A DNA stretch of 64,000 bases, from assembly GCA_030695415.1 (NCBI GenBank), contig JAUYQZ010000032.1, forward strand, positions 30,369-94,368, given 5' to 3'. The stretch's first letter is position 1; each line of letters begins with the position of its first letter. Positions 34,621 through 45,528 of this stretch are shown piece after piece. The notes under the pieces are model-generated. The model was not told where the DNA came from. It made no database searches and was given only the letters and a program-made list of their open reading frames with translations. This stretch comes from Hylemonella sp. (GTDB lineage: Bacteria > Pseudomonadota > Gammaproteobacteria > Burkholderiales > Burkholderiaceae_C). The translations under genes were made by a program, and so were the position numbers.

Positions 34621-36033
34621 TCAGTGGGCCTCGAAGGTCACACGACTGGGCACCGGCTTGGTCTGACCCAGGCGACTCCACCAGGGCATCAGGAGGAAAA
34701 AGCCAAAGTAGAAAAGGGTACCGACCTGCGACACGCGCTCGCCGATCGGCGACGGTGCCTGGACACCCAGGTAGGCCAGGATGACGAAGTTGATCACGAA
34801 AATGCCATACAGATACTTGTGCCAGTCCGGACGGTAGCGGATCGACTTGACCGCGCAGTTATCCAGCCAGGGCAGGAAGAACAGGATGATGACAGCGCCA
34901 CCCATGACGACCACGCCCCAGAACTTGGCGTCAATGGCCAGCATGAGCGCAATCATCACCACGGCCCCGGCGAGCACGGCGCCCTTGAGCACGGAGTTCA
35001 GCTTCGCCTTGGTGACGCCCAGAACGGCAGCGACCAGCACACAGGCGATCAGCGCATACATCATCTCGGTCGTGATGGCCCGCAGCATCGAGTAGTAAGG
35101 CGTGAAGTACCACACCGGAGCGATGTGCGCCGGGGTCTGGAGCGGATCAGCCGGGATGAAGTTGTTGTACTCCAGGAAATAGCCACCAAACTCGGGCGCG
35201 AAGAACACGATGGCGGAAAACACCATCAGGAACACGCCGACACCCATGATGTCGTGCACGGTGTAGTAGGGATGGAAGGGGATGCCGTCCAGTGGCTTGC
35301 CCTTGGCGTCCTTGGGCGCGTTCGGCCCCTTGATCTCGACACCATCGGGGTTGTTCGAGCCGACATCGTGCAGAGCCAGCAGGTGGGCCACCACCAGGCC
35401 CAGCAGGACCAGGGGCACGGCAATCACGTGGAAGGCAAAGAAGCGGTTCAGCGTCGCATCACCCACCACGAAGTCGCCACGAATCAGCAGGGCCAGGTCC
35501 GGACCGATGAAGGGAATCGCGGAAAACAGGTTCACGATCACCTGGGCACCCCAGTAGCTCATCTGGCCCCAGGGCAGCAGATAACCCATGAAGGCTTCGG
35601 CCATCAGCACCAGGAAGATGGCGCAACCGAAGATCCAGACCAGTTCGCGCGGCTTTCGGTAGCTGCCATAGATCAGGCCGCGGAACATGTGCAGGTAGAC
35701 GACCACGAAGAAGGCGGAGGCACCTGTGGAGTGCATGTAGCGCACCAGCCAGCCCCAGGGCACATCACGCATGATGTATTCGACCGAGCCGAAGGCCAGC
35801 GCGGCGTCAGGCTTGTAGTGCATGACCAGGAAGATGCCGGTCACGATCTGGATCACCAGGACCAACATGGCCAGCGAGCCGAAGAAGTACCAGAAATTGA
35901 AGTTCTTCGGGGCGTAGTACTCCGACATGTGGACGCGGTAGGCGTCGAACGCGGTCGGGAAGCGGTTTTCCAGCCAATTGGTGACCTTGGCCACCACTGG
36001 AGCGTCGGCAGCGATTTCCTTGAATTCAGCCAT
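34621..36033 (-). CDS. petB: Cytochrome b (bc1 complex)
   Basis: A 470-residue membrane protein with the four heme-ligating His residues in helices B and D (GWLVRYMHSTGASAFF and FAFHVIAVPLVLLGLVVAHLLALH). The quinone site PEWY-like motif reads PVWYFTPYYSMLRA here. Length and hydrophobic profile fit a one-chain cytochrome b. The ATG at 36033 is the usual start (MAEFKEIAADAPVV); it is 11 bases after petA. Minor Q-site variant PVWY in place of PEWY is seen in many beta-proteobacteria. Confidence 0.96.
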   Translation of the reverse strand: MAEFKEIAADAPVVAKVTNWLENRFPTAFDAYRVHMSEYYAPKNFNFWYFFGSLAMLVLVIQIVTGIFLVMHYKPDAALAFGSVEYIMRDVPWGWLVRYMHSTGASAFFVVVYLHMFRGLIYGSYRKPRELVWIFGCAIFLVLMAEAFMGYLLPWGQMSYWGAQVIVNLFSAIPFIGPDLALLIRGDFVVGDATLNRFFAFHVIAVPLVLLGLVVAHLLALHDVGSNNPDGVEIKGPNAPKDAKGKPLDGIPFHPYYTVHDIMGVGVFLMVFSAIVFFAPEFGGYFLEYNNFIPADPLQTPAHIAPVWYFTPYYSMLRAITTEMMYALIACVLVAAVLGVTKAKLNSVLKGAVLAGAVVMIALMLAIDAKFWGVVVMGGAVIILFFLPWLDNCAVKSIRYRPDWHKYLYGIFVINFVILAYLGVQAPSPIGERVSQVGTLFYFGFFLLMPWWSRLGQTKPVPSRVTFEAH

Positions 36034-36044
36034 GTTCTTGTTCC

Positions 36045-36656
36045 TCAAGCCTTCTTGTCTTCGCCGATCAGCAGCTTGCTGTCGGACAGGTAGGTGTGCG
36101 GCGGCACTTCCAGGTTATCGGGCGCCGGCTTGTTCTTGAATACGCGCCCGGCCATGTCGAAGGTCGAACCATGGCAGGGGCAAAGGAAACCGCCCTGCCA
36201 GTCATCCGGCAGCGAGGGCTGGGGGCCGGCCTGCAGCTTGTCGATAGGTGAACAGCCCAGGTGCGAACAGATGCCCACACCCACAAACAGCTCAGGCTTG
36301 ATCGAGCGATGGCGGTTCTTGGCGTAGGCGGGAGTCGGGTAGGCCTTGCGATCGGAATTCGGATCGGCGAGCTGGCCTTCCACCTTTTCCAGGGCGGCAA
36401 GCTGCTCGGGCGTGCGGCGCATGATCCAGACCGGCTTGCCGCGCCACTCGACGGTCATCTTCTCGCCGGGCTTGAGCGCCGAGACATCCACCTCAACCGC
36501 CGCACCGGCCGCCTTGGCGCGCTCGGAGGGCTGGAAAGTGCTGACAAAGGGAATGACGGCGGCTACGCCACCTACTGTCCCTGCACAACCAGTGGCAATC
36601 AGCCACGTCCGTTTGCTGGGGTCCATCTGACTGTTTACGGCAAGCGTGTCGCTCAT
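36045..36656 (-). CDS. petA: Rieske iron-sulfur subunit of the bc1 complex
   Basis: A 203-residue protein with an N-terminal membrane/Tat-like segment (about 17-40) and the Rieske 2Fe-2S motifs C130xH132xxC135 (CSHLGC) and C159xC161H162 (CPCHGS). It transfers electrons from ubiquinol to cytochrome c1. It is the first gene of petABC; the 179-base gap upstream is AT-rich and probably holds the promoter. Confidence 0.96.
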   Translation of the reverse strand: MSDTLAVNSQMDPSKRTWLIATGCAGTVGGVAAVIPFVSTFQPSERAKAAGAAVEVDVSALKPGEKMTVEWRGKPVWIMRRTPEQLAALEKVEGQLADPNSDRKAYPTPAYAKNRHRSIKPELFVGVGICSHLGCSPIDKLQAGPQPSLPDDWQGGFLCPCHGSTFDMAGRVFKNKPAPDNLEVPPHTYLSDSKLLIGEDKKA

Positions 36657-36835
36657 GGAAATCCTCGATCAAAACTACCGGATTTGGAATATATGAATGC
36701 TGACTTATATGATCATGCGGATCAACTGATGATTCTAGCTGACCTCACACGGGCCAAGACCGGAGTCTGGGAGCTTGCACACGGATGCGCAATACCCGAA
36801 AGCACTAACCCGAAGGGCGTAGGCGTCAATTTCAA

Positions 36836-37882
36836 TCATGACACCCGACTCAGCCGGCGCGCCATACGGACCGCCTCGATCAGACTGGAGGCATCCGCCC
36901 GACCGGTGCCGGCGATATCGAACGCCGTACCGTGGTCCGGGCTGGTGCGCACCAGCGGCAAACCGAGCGTGACATTAACGCCTTTTTCAACGCCAAGGTA
37001 TTTGACCGGGATCAAGCCCTGGTCGTGGTACATGGCGACCACCACGTCAAACGCCCCGGCCTGGCCAGGGGCAGCACGGGCGCGCATGAAGACGGTGTCG
37101 GGCGCATAGGGCCCATGCACATCCAGCCCCTCGGTGCGTGCCTGTGCCAGCGCAGGCGCGATGATGTCGGCCTCCTCCCGTCCGAAGAGACCACCCTCAC
37201 CCGCATGCGGATTGAGCCCGGCCACCGCGATGCGCGGCGAGCGGCCCAGCATCGGCGCCAGGCAAGCATGCGTGATGCGCAGCGTCTGCAGGACGTTGTC
37301 AAAGGTCACTGCCTCGATGGCCTGGCGCAGCGATACGTGGATGCTGACCAGCACCGTGCGCAACTCGTCGTTGGCTAGCATCATGCGCACGGGCAAGTCG
37401 CCCACCGGCTTGCCCAGGTAGACAGCCGCTTCGGCCTGCAGCAACTCGGTGTGGCCGGGGAAGGCATCGAAGGGCGCACCGGCAGCCGCCAGCGCTTCCT
37501 TGTGCAAGGGCGCAGTCACCAGGCCGGCGATCTCGCCGCGCAGCGCGGCCTGTGCCGCCCACACCACGCAGCGCCCGGCCAGACGACCAGCCTCGGCGCT
37601 GATGCGGCCGAAAGACACGGGAGCCGCCAGTGCCTCGACCTGCAGCACCGGCAGGCAGTGCGGCGGCACCGTCCGGGCTTCGTCGGCGCTGTCCAGCAGC
37701 ACGAGCGGCTGGACCGCTTCGCCCTCGCGCCGGATCAGTTGGGCGGCGCGGCGCAGCGTGGCTGCATCACCCACCACGAAACAACCCTGCGTGAGTTCGG
37801 GCGCATCGCGAAAGGCCTTGGCGATGATTTCCGGTCCGATGCCGGCGGCATCGCCCAGGGTGATGGCCAGCGGGCGAGTCAT
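36836..37882 (-). CDS. pdxA: 4-hydroxythreonine-4-phosphate dehydrogenase PdxA
   Basis: A 348-residue enzyme of pyridoxal phosphate synthesis that oxidises 4-phosphohydroxy-L-threonine. Family blocks are clear: ITLGDAAGIGPEII at the N-terminus, TAPLHKEALAAAG, FPGHTELL, and VAMYHDQGLIPVKYLGVEKGVNVTLGLPLVRTSPDHGTAFDIAG, which carries metal-binding His residues. The start is the ATG at 37882. It begins 1 base after the Nif3-like gene stop, so the two are coupled. Confidence 0.95.
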   Translation of the reverse strand: MTRPLAITLGDAAGIGPEIIAKAFRDAPELTQGCFVVGDAATLRRAAQLIRREGEAVQPLVLLDSADEARTVPPHCLPVLQVEALAAPVSFGRISAEAGRLAGRCVVWAAQAALRGEIAGLVTAPLHKEALAAAGAPFDAFPGHTELLQAEAAVYLGKPVGDLPVRMMLANDELRTVLVSIHVSLRQAIEAVTFDNVLQTLRITHACLAPMLGRSPRIAVAGLNPHAGEGGLFGREEADIIAPALAQARTEGLDVHGPYAPDTVFMRARAAPGQAGAFDVVVAMYHDQGLIPVKYLGVEKGVNVTLGLPLVRTSPDHGTAFDIAGTGRADASSLIEAVRMARRLSRVS

Positions 37883-37883
37883 A

Positions 37884-38642
37884 TCAGGCCGGGTTGTCGA
37901 TCTCGATGAACTCATGTGCCAGCCCCAACTGGGCTGCCACGTGCCCCGCCACGGCGGGTGCGCCATAGCGCTCGCTGGCGTGATGACCACAGGCGATGAA
38001 AATGACACCGCACTCGCGTGCGTAATGCGCCTGCGGCTCGGAGATTTCCCCGGTGATGAAGGCATCGGCGCCAGCAGCGATGGCCGACTCGAAATACCCT
38101 TGCGCACCGCCCGTGCACCATGCTATGCTTTTTATAGCGCCTCGCGCTTGACCCACCATAGTGACGGAACGCCGCAGGAGCTTCTGGACGTGGTCGACCA
38201 ATGCAGCCGCATCGGCAAAGACTCCGCCATCGATGCGCTGCCCCAGGAAACCCAGCTCCTGCTCGCCAAAGCGGGCCTGCGCCTGCAGGCCCAGTCGCAC
38301 ACCGAGCTGCGCGTTGTTGCCGAGTTCCGGGTGGGCGTCCAGCGGCAGGTGGTAGGCATAGAGGTTGATGTCATGCGCCAGCAGCAAGGCCAGGCGCTGT
38401 TTCATCCAACCCGTCACACGGCCGTCCTGACCGCGCCAGAACAGTCCATGGTGCACGAAGAGGGCATCGGCCTGCGCCGCAATCGCCGCCTCGATCAGGG
38501 CGCGGCTGGCGGTGACGCCCGAGACGATTTTGCGCACGGACAGACGCCCTTCAACCTGCAGGCCATTGGGGCCGTAGTCGCGAAAGCGCTCGGGTTGCAG
38601 CAGGGCATCGAAGGCCTGCAGAAGCTGGATGCGGTCCGTCAT
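37884..38642 (-). CDS. Nif3-like dinuclear metal centre protein
   Basis: A 252-residue member of the Nif3/YbgI family. The metal-binding blocks are present: FVHHGLFWRG, YAYHLPLDAHPELGNNAQLG and CGHHASERYGA. The biochemical function of the family is not settled. It overlaps the YkgJ-like gene by 4 bases. An AT-rich hairpin (GCTAT-N7-ATAGC, 38122-38138) is embedded in the coding sequence, unusual against the high-GC background. Confidence 0.92.
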   Translation of the reverse strand: MTDRIQLLQAFDALLQPERFRDYGPNGLQVEGRLSVRKIVSGVTASRALIEAAIAAQADALFVHHGLFWRGQDGRVTGWMKQRLALLLAHDINLYAYHLPLDAHPELGNNAQLGVRLGLQAQARFGEQELGFLGQRIDGGVFADAAALVDHVQKLLRRSVTMVGQARGAIKSIAWCTGGAQGYFESAIAAGADAFITGEISEPQAHYARECGVIFIACGHHASERYGAPAVAGHVAAQLGLAHEFIEIDNPA

Positions 38643-39019
38643 GGCTCCGATTGTCGGTCAGATCGCGTGTCCGGCTGACCGGGAGACACCTCCAGGCTGC
38701 AGTCACACCCCTGCCCGGCGGCAATCCAGCGGCCCGCCAGACGCCGCAGCACCGGCAGCAGCAGGAGCGCCAGCCAGCCCAGGCCCTTCGGCAGGGCCGT
38801 GCGCAGCACGTCCCGCGGCTGCGCCATGGCACCACAACGGTACTGAGCCAGGGACGCCTCCCAGCGCAGCGCTGCGCAGGCACCACGGCGCTTCCCCGAC
38901 AACAGCATCCCCAGGGGACACGGCTCATGCAGGCAGCAAACACCGCAGCCGTTGCAGGGCTGGCCAAAGTCCGGCTTGGAGGGCGCCAGGGGCTGAATAT
39001 GGATGATCCGAGGCAACAT
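38639..39019 (-). CDS. YkgJ-type cysteine cluster protein
   Basis: A 126-residue protein with eight or more cysteines in the pattern of the YkgJ/CxxCxxCC zinc/iron-chelating family: PCNGCGVCCLHEPCPLG near the N-terminus and further Cys at RRGAC and QYRC. The C-terminal half has a hydrophobic stretch (GWLALLLLPVL) and is more variable. The start is the ATG at 39019 by homology with the family N-terminus. It overlaps the Nif3-like gene by 4 bases and is divergent from the protease gene by 27 bases. Function unknown. Confidence 0.78.
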   Translation of the reverse strand: MLPRIIHIQPLAPSKPDFGQPCNGCGVCCLHEPCPLGMLLSGKRRGACAALRWEASLAQYRCGAMAQPRDVLRTALPKGLGWLALLLLPVLRRLAGRWIAAGQGCDCSLEVSPGQPDTRSDRQSEP

Positions 39020-39046
39020 GGCAGGAGGCACTCTACAATTTCCCAA

Positions 39047-40189
<1,143 letters not shown>

Positions 40190-40201
40190 ACGGATCGGCG
40201 C

Positions 40202-40987
40202 TCAGGGTTCAAGCGGTTCGGCATCCGGCGCACGCGTGTGCTTGATGAAGATCTGCGCCGCCCAGATACCCACCTCGTAGAGCAGACACATCGGTATGGC
40301 CAGCGCCAGTTGAGACACCACGTCGGGCGGGGTCACGATGGCCGCAATGATGAACGCCAGCACGACGAAATAGCCACGAAAATCCTTGAGCTTCTGGATG
40401 CTCACGATGTTCATGCGCGCCAGCACAATCACCACGATGGGCACTTCGAAGGCCAGACCGAAGGCGATGAACATGGTCAGCACAAAGCTCAGATAGGCCT
40501 CAATGTCAGGCGCGGCCGTGATGCTCTTGGGTGCAAAGCTCTGGATGAAGGCAAAGACCTGGCCGAAGACGAAGAAGTAGCAGAAGGCCACACCGATGAA
40601 GAACAGCAGGGTGCTGGAAACCACCAGTGGCAGCACCAGCTTTTTTTCATGGGTATACAGGCCGGGCGCGACAAAGGCCCAGACCTGGTAAAGCACCACG
40701 GGCAGGGCCAGCAGGAAGGCCGCCATCAGCAGAATCTTGAGTGGCACCATGAAAGGCGAGATGACGGATGTTGCGATCAGCGTGGCGCCTTTGGGCAGAT
40801 GCGCCACCAACGGCGCCGCCAGGATGTCATAGAGCTCACCGGGACCCGGATAAAGAGCCAGAATGGCCGCGGCGACGGCCATGGCGATCACGGTCTTGAT
40901 GAGTCGGTCGCGCAGCTCGATCAGGTGCTGCACGAAGGGCTGCTCGCTACCGGCCAGCTCGTCGTCTTTGCTTTTGGGGTCTGCCAT
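40202..40987 (-). CDS. tatC: Twin-arginine translocase subunit TatC
   Basis: A 261-residue, six-helix inner-membrane receptor for Tat signal peptides. The N-terminus FVQHLIELRDRLIK and the periplasmic-loop PLVAHLPKGATLIATSVISPF, and the conserved FAFGLAFEVPIVVIVLARMNIVS block are characteristic. It is the last gene of tatABC. Confidence 0.97.
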   Translation of the reverse strand: MADPKSKDDELAGSEQPFVQHLIELRDRLIKTVIAMAVAAAILALYPGPGELYDILAAPLVAHLPKGATLIATSVISPFMVPLKILLMAAFLLALPVVLYQVWAFVAPGLYTHEKKLVLPLVVSSTLLFFIGVAFCYFFVFGQVFAFIQSFAPKSITAAPDIEAYLSFVLTMFIAFGLAFEVPIVVIVLARMNIVSIQKLKDFRGYFVVLAFIIAAIVTPPDVVSQLALAIPMCLLYEVGIWAAQIFIKHTRAPDAEPLEP

Positions 40988-41054
40988 GCGTTGTTACCGG
41001 TATTGCGGGCCGCGCTGCCCGCACCCTGCCTGTGTGCTGGGCGAGCCGGCAGGC

Positions 41055-41522
41055 TCAGTTCAGTTTCTGGGGCCGGTAGCGGGCCACCCGGGCCGCGCCG
41101 GACAAGGCCCGGGTACGCACGCCCTGGCGTGCCTTGTACCAGGTGGGCGTGCTGCCTCGCTTGAGACGCCAGTTCTTGCCCGGGTGCTTGTACTCGGGAG
41201 CGATAGCCAGGCTGGAGGACAGGTCGGTCGCGGACTCCAGCCCCGAGGTGGCGCCCGCCCAATCCTTCTCGAAGTCCGATGCGGTGCTCTGTATCGAGTT
41301 CTCGACCTCCTGGGCCGCACCCTCGACCGTGCTCTTCATCTTCTTGAGCTCTTCAAGCTCCATCGAGCGGTTCACCTCGGCCTTGACGTCCGACACATAG
41401 CGCTGGGCCTTGCCCAGCAAGGTGCCAATGGTGCGCGCCACGCGCGGCAGCTTTTCCGGTCCGATGAAAACCAGAGCTACCGCGCCTATCAGCGCCATCT
41501 TGGCAAGGCCGAGATCGATCAT
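41055..41522 (-). CDS. tatB: Twin-arginine translocase subunit TatB
   Basis: A 155-residue protein with one N-terminal helix ([21 protein letters not shown]), the [12 protein letters not shown] motif typical of TatB, then an amphipathic/coiled helix and a charged tail. It forms the receptor complex with TatC. The tatA-tatB-tatC order and 22-base spacing support co-expression. Confidence 0.94.
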   Translation of the reverse strand: MIDLGLAKMALIGAVALVFIGPEKLPRVARTIGTLLGKAQRYVSDVKAEVNRSMELEELKKMKSTVEGAAQEVENSIQSTASDFEKDWAGATSGLESATDLSSSLAIAPEYKHPGKNWRLKRGSTPTWYKARQGVRTRALSGAARVARYRPQKLN

Positions 41523-41544
41523 GCCTGTGGGCTACGCCGGACGA

Positions 41545-41796
41545 TCAGGCTTTAGGCTTGGCTTCGACATCGATGGTGTTCTTGTCGGCCGCGGGAGCTG
41601 CCGTACTGGCCACCTGCTGGGGAGCGGCGGGCGCAGCCGGCTTCTCCTCGGTCGAGGAACCGTCTTTCATGCCGTCTTTGAACCCCTTGACAGCGCCGCC
41701 CAGGTCACCGCCCAGGTTCTTCAGCTTCTTGGTGCCGAACACCATCACCACGATCAAGAGCACGATCAGCCAGTGCCAGATGGAAAAGGAACCCAT
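41545..41796 (-). CDS. tatA: Twin-arginine translocase subunit TatA
   Basis: An 83-residue protein with an N-terminal membrane helix ([36 protein letters not shown]) matching TatA/E, including the FGTKKL motif and amphipathic helix. The C-terminus is Pro/Ala/Lys-rich. It forms the Tat translocation pore. AGGAG precedes the ATG. Confidence 0.95.
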   Translation of the reverse strand: MGSFSIWHWLIVLLIVVMVFGTKKLKNLGGDLGGAVKGFKDGMKDGSSTEEKPAAPAAPQQVASTAAPAADKNTIDVEAKPKA

Positions 41797-41861
41797 ATTT
41801 CTCTCCTTAGGAATTCACGATTTTAATCGCCACGCCGCGCAAGTTGCCCGAAACGGGAAAA

Positions 41862-42233
41862 TCAACCTTTCAACCAGGGGCGCGGCCCCCCCACCACATG
41901 CACATGCAGGTGGTGCACCTCCTGGACCCCGTCAGCCCCCGTGTTGCAGAAAATGCGGAAACCGCCTGCCGGGTAGGGCCGGCAGCCTTCCTGCAGGGCC
42001 AGTCTGGGCGCCAGAGTCATCATGCGCCCCATGAGAGCGGCATGCTCTGTGCCGAGCTGGGCCATGGAAGGAATATGCATCTTCGGAATCAGCAAGAAAT
42101 GCACCGGCGCCCAGGGATGGATGTCATGGAAGGCATAGATGTCCTCGTCTTCATAGACCTTCTTCGACGGGATCTTTCCGGCAATGATCTTGCAGAAGAG
42201 GCAATCAGGATCGCTGTGCTTGACGTCACTCAT
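41862..42233 (-). CDS. HIT family nucleotide-binding protein
   Basis: A 123-residue histidine triad protein with CLFCKIIAGKIPSKKVYEDEDIYAF at the N-terminus and the catalytic triad HHLHVHVVGG near the end. HIT proteins hydrolyse nucleoside phosphoramidates and related compounds. The his-HIT-tat order is conserved in beta-proteobacteria. Confidence 0.95.
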   Translation of the reverse strand: MSDVKHSDPDCLFCKIIAGKIPSKKVYEDEDIYAFHDIHPWAPVHFLLIPKMHIPSMAQLGTEHAALMGRMMTLAPRLALQEGCRPYPAGGFRIFCNTGADGVQEVHHLHVHVVGGPRPWLKG

Positions 42234-42274
42234 GCGGGTAACTCCGTGGATATGGCTGTGATTCGGCGCCAGCT

Positions 42275-42655
42275 TTAGTGACCGCCACCCTCGCGGGCCA
42301 GCGCCTTGCGCAAGGCCTTCTCTTCGATTCCGCTGGTGCCCTCGCGACGCTCGAGTTCGACGATCACGTCAGCTGGCTTGAGGCCGTAATGGGCCAGGGC
42401 AATCATGGTGTGAAACCACAGGTCGGCCACCTCGCCCACGATCTTGGCTCGGTCACCCCCATGGTCAGCGTCCTTGGCCGCCATCACGACTTCGGTCGCC
42501 TCCTCGCCGACTTTCTTCAGGAAGGCATCCGGACCCTTGTGCAAAAGGCGAGCCACATAGCTTTTGTCGGGATCACCACCGCGGGCCGGCAGGCGGCTCT
42601 CGATCACGGCCGCCAGTCGGGCCAGTGCATCACCAGAGTTTCCAGGGTCGGACAT
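42275..42655 (-). CDS. hisE: Phosphoribosyl-ATP pyrophosphatase HisE
   Basis: A 126-residue enzyme of the second histidine step. The PRA-PH motifs are [26 protein letters not shown] and [18 protein letters not shown]. The ATG at 42655 is used here; a GTG at 42664 overlapping the hisI stop (GTGA) is an equal alternative. In enteric bacteria hisI and hisE are fused; here they are separate. Confidence 0.94.
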   Translation of the reverse strand: MSDPGNSGDALARLAAVIESRLPARGGDPDKSYVARLLHKGPDAFLKKVGEEATEVVMAAKDADHGGDRAKIVGEVADLWFHTMIALAHYGLKPADVIVELERREGTSGIEEKALRKALAREGGGH

Positions 42656-42660
42656 GGTCG

Positions 42661-43050
42661 TCACTTGTAGATGGTTTCGGGATCCTTGAGGACCGGATCG
42701 ACGGCACGCCAGGCACCGTCCTTGTAGACACTGAAAAAGCAGCTGTGCCGGCCGGTATGGCAGGCAATGCCGGGCTCATGGCCCAGTTGCGTAACCTTGA
42801 GCAGGACGACATCGTTGTCGCAGTCCAGCCGGATCTCGTGCACGGTCTGGACATGACCCGACTCCTCGCCCTTGAACCAGAGCTTGCCACGTGAGCGGCT
42901 GAAGTAGACCGCACGCCCGAGATCGGCGGTTTTCTGCAGGGCCTCGCGGTTCATCCAGGCGAACATCAGCACGTCCTTGCTGCCCTGTTCCTGGGCAATC
43001 ACCGGCACCAGGCCCTGGGTATCCCATTTCACTTCGTCAAGCCAGTTCAT
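42661..43050 (-). CDS. hisI: Phosphoribosyl-AMP cyclohydrolase HisI
   Basis: A 129-residue zinc enzyme of the third histidine step. The family blocks [32 protein letters not shown] and the zinc-binding [10 protein letters not shown] are present. It lies 26 bases after hisF. Confidence 0.96.
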   Translation of the reverse strand: MNWLDEVKWDTQGLVPVIAQEQGSKDVLMFAWMNREALQKTADLGRAVYFSRSRGKLWFKGEESGHVQTVHEIRLDCDNDVVLLKVTQLGHEPGIACHTGRHSCFFSVYKDGAWRAVDPVLKDPETIYK

Positions 43051-43076
43051 GGCGCTATTGTCTCGCGCTTTGCGGT

Positions 43077-43868
43077 TCAGGCCGTGGCCTCGATACGCAC
43101 CGGAATGCCGGCCTGGGCCATGCGCGCCTTGGCCTGGTCAATGGTGTACTCGCCGTAATGGAAAATGCTGGCCGCCAGCACGGCATCGGCCCCGCCCTGC
43201 TTGATGCCATCCACCAGATGGTCCAGGTTGCCCACGCCGCCCGAGGCGATGACGGGCACGCTCACGGCGTCACTGACGGCGCGCGTGAGTTCAAGGTCGA
43301 AGCCGGACTTGGTGCCGTCGCGGTCCATGCTGGTCAGCAGGATTTCGCCAGCGCCGTGTTCGGCCATCTGGCGCGCCCAGGCCACCGCGTCCAGACCGGT
43401 GTTCTTGCGTCCGCCATGGCTGTAGACGTCCCAGCCCTCCCCGCGTGCCAGCAGGTCGTCCCCATAGCGGCGTTTGGCGTCGATGGCCACCACGATGCAC
43501 TGGGCGCCGTACTTGTGCGAGGCATCACGGATGACCTGCGGGTTGGCGATGGCGGCGGAATTGAAGCTGGTCTTGTCGGCCCCGGCGTTGAGCAGGCGCC
43601 GCACGTCTTCCACCGTACGCACGCCGCCGCCCACGGTGAGCGGGATGAAGACCTTGGCGGCCACGGCCTCGATGATGTGCAGGATCAGGTCGCGCCCATC
43701 GCTCGTGGCGGTGATATCCAGAAAGGTGAGTTCGTCGGCGCCCTGCTCGTTGTAGCGCGCGGCGATCTCCACCGGGTCACCGGCGTCCCGCAATTCGACG
43801 AAGTTGACACCCTTGACGACACGACCACCGGTAACGTCGAGGCAGGGAATGATACGTTTGGCCAGCAT
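43077..43868 (-). CDS. hisF: Imidazole glycerol phosphate synthase cyclase subunit HisF
   Basis: A 263-residue TIM-barrel cyclase that works with HisH. Catalytic Asp residues are in [15 protein letters not shown] (D about 11) and [14 protein letters not shown] (D about 130). The start is the ATG at 43868, the canonical N-terminus [12 protein letters not shown]. The D-hexose-6-phosphate mutarotase-like gene separates it from hisA by 29 bases. Confidence 0.97.
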   Translation of the reverse strand: MLAKRIIPCLDVTGGRVVKGVNFVELRDAGDPVEIAARYNEQGADELTFLDITATSDGRDLILHIIEAVAAKVFIPLTVGGGVRTVEDVRRLLNAGADKTSFNSAAIANPQVIRDASHKYGAQCIVVAIDAKRRYGDDLLARGEGWDVYSHGGRKNTGLDAVAWARQMAEHGAGEILLTSMDRDGTKSGFDLELTRAVSDAVSVPVIASGGVGNLDHLVDGIKQGGADAVLAASIFHYGEYTIDQAKARMAQAGIPVRIEATA

Positions 43869-43897
43869 GCAGGGATTGTAGGTCGGGGCGTCCCCCC

Positions 43898-44740
43898 TCA
43901 GGCCACGCTCAGCCTCTGCCAGCCCTGCCAGGTGCCACCCGCAGGCAGGGCGATGGCCTGCATCACCTGGGCCGCCTCGACGCAAAGCATGTGGGCATGT
44001 CCGTCTGCTGGCAGGTCCGCCAGTTGGGCGCCTTTCTCCGCTCCCGGGTTCCAGACCACGGTATGGGCAAAGCCGGGACTTTGTTCGATGCGCAGGCGCT
44101 CCTCCCCGTCGTGCAATACCAGCGGGCCGGGAGCGGCGACATACACGCGGTCAAATTCGTCCGGGAACCGCAAGGGGCCTGCCGCCTGCCCGTGCCGGTC
44201 CGTCAAAGCATCCCACTCGGCTTGACCGTCCAGGCCATCGAGTTGTACGCTCGCGATGTCATCAACGGCCAGGTAGGTGTGCAAGGCCCCGGTGAAGCCC
44301 AAGGGCACCCCGTCCGTGTTGTGCAGGTCCAGCGTGATCAAGAGGCTGCCCGGTCGCAATTCCAGCGTCAGGTTCGCCTCGAACGCCTGGGGCCAGAACG
44401 CCCGCGTTGCCGCACTGGCAGGCAGGCGCAGGCTCTGGCGTGCCAGTTCCGGCATCAGCACGGGCGGCCCATCGGCGTGCCAGGGCAGATTGCGGAAGAA
44501 ACCATGACGGGGCAGCGGGCCTCGCTGGTTGAACTGGGGAAAACAGAGGGGAACGCCACCACGGATGGCCGAGTGGCCGTCGAAGCGACTGCGGGGGCTG
44601 AGATAGAGACGCTCCCGCCCGCCGGAGACCCACGACACGACATGCGCACCGTGCAGCATGACCAGCAAATGGTCGCCGCAGGGCAGGCTCAGGGAGAGTG
44701 CTGGAAGGCCTTGGAACAGCTCGGGGCCGGGTTCAGCCAT
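43898..44740 (-). CDS. D-hexose-6-phosphate mutarotase / aldose 1-epimerase-like (YeaD type)
   Basis: A 280-residue galactose mutarotase-fold protein. Typical blocks are [49 protein letters not shown] and the later [17 protein letters not shown]. The family epimerises hexose 6-phosphates. Its place in the his cluster between hisA and hisF is unusual for a sugar enzyme. It overlaps hisA by 8 bases, so it is co-translated with the his genes. A role in histidine synthesis is not implied by its sequence. Confidence 0.88.
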   Translation of the reverse strand: MAEPGPELFQGLPALSLSLPCGDHLLVMLHGAHVVSWVSGGRERLYLSPRSRFDGHSAIRGGVPLCFPQFNQRGPLPRHGFFRNLPWHADGPPVLMPELARQSLRLPASAATRAFWPQAFEANLTLELRPGSLLITLDLHNTDGVPLGFTGALHTYLAVDDIASVQLDGLDGQAEWDALTDRHGQAAGPLRFPDEFDRVYVAAPGPLVLHDGEERLRIEQSPGFAHTVVWNPGAEKGAQLADLPADGHAHMLCVEAAQVMQAIALPAGGTWQGWQRLSVA

Positions 44741-45473
44741 TCAGCTCGTCGGCGCGGATCTGGGCGGCTTCGAAATCGAGATCGCCGGTATAGATGGCGC
44801 GGCCACAGATCACCCCTTCCACGCCCTCGCTCTCCACAGCGCACAGGGCCTCGATATCGGCCATGTTGCTCAGGCCGCCAGAGGCGATCACCGGGATGGT
44901 CAGGGCCTGCGCCAGCTTGACCGTCGCGTCGATATTGATGCCTGAGAGCATGCCGTCACGGCCGATGTCGGTGTAGATGATGCCTTCCACGCCGTAGTCC
45001 TCGAACTTCTTGCCCAGGTCGACGACTTCGTGGCGGGTCAGCTTGCTCCAGCCGTCGGTCGCCACCTTGCCGTCCTTGGCGTCCAGGCCGACGATGATGT
45101 GGCCGCCAAAGGCGGTGCAGGCATCCTGCAGGAAACCCGGGTTCTTCACGGCAGCGGTGCCGATGATGACGTAGCGCAGGCCGGCGTCCAGGTAGCGCTC
45201 GATGGTGTCCAGATCGCGGATGCCGCCGCCCAGCTGCACGTCGATCTCGCTGCCCACCTCTTTGAGGATGCTGCGGATGGCCAGCTCATTTTTCGGCTGG
45301 CCCGCAAAGGCACCGTTCAGGTCCACCAGGTGCAGACGGCGAGCGCCCTTGTCCACCCATTTGCGTGCCATCTTCGCCGGGTCTTCGCCGAAGGTGGTGG
45401 ACTGGTCCATATCGCCCTGTTTGAGGCGCACACAGTGACCGTCTTTCAGATCAATCGCAGGAATGAGAAGCAT
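44733..45473 (-). CDS. hisA: Phosphoribosylformimino-5-aminoimidazole carboxamide ribotide isomerase HisA
   Basis: A 246-residue TIM-barrel isomerase. Catalytic Asp residues lie in [19 protein letters not shown] (D about 8) and [13 protein letters not shown] (D about 130). It lies between hisH and the mutarotase-like gene, in the order of the his operon. Confidence 0.97.
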   Translation of the reverse strand: MLLIPAIDLKDGHCVRLKQGDMDQSTTFGEDPAKMARKWVDKGARRLHLVDLNGAFAGQPKNELAIRSILKEVGSEIDVQLGGGIRDLDTIERYLDAGLRYVIIGTAAVKNPGFLQDACTAFGGHIIVGLDAKDGKVATDGWSKLTRHEVVDLGKKFEDYGVEGIIYTDIGRDGMLSGINIDATVKLAQALTIPVIASGGLSNMADIEALCAVESEGVEGVICGRAIYTGDLDFEAAQIRADELNG

Positions 45474-45528
45474 GATGCAGGAGCAAGGACGAGGGCGGAT
45501 GCGCGTTCAGGCGAAGCCGTGCGGAGAA

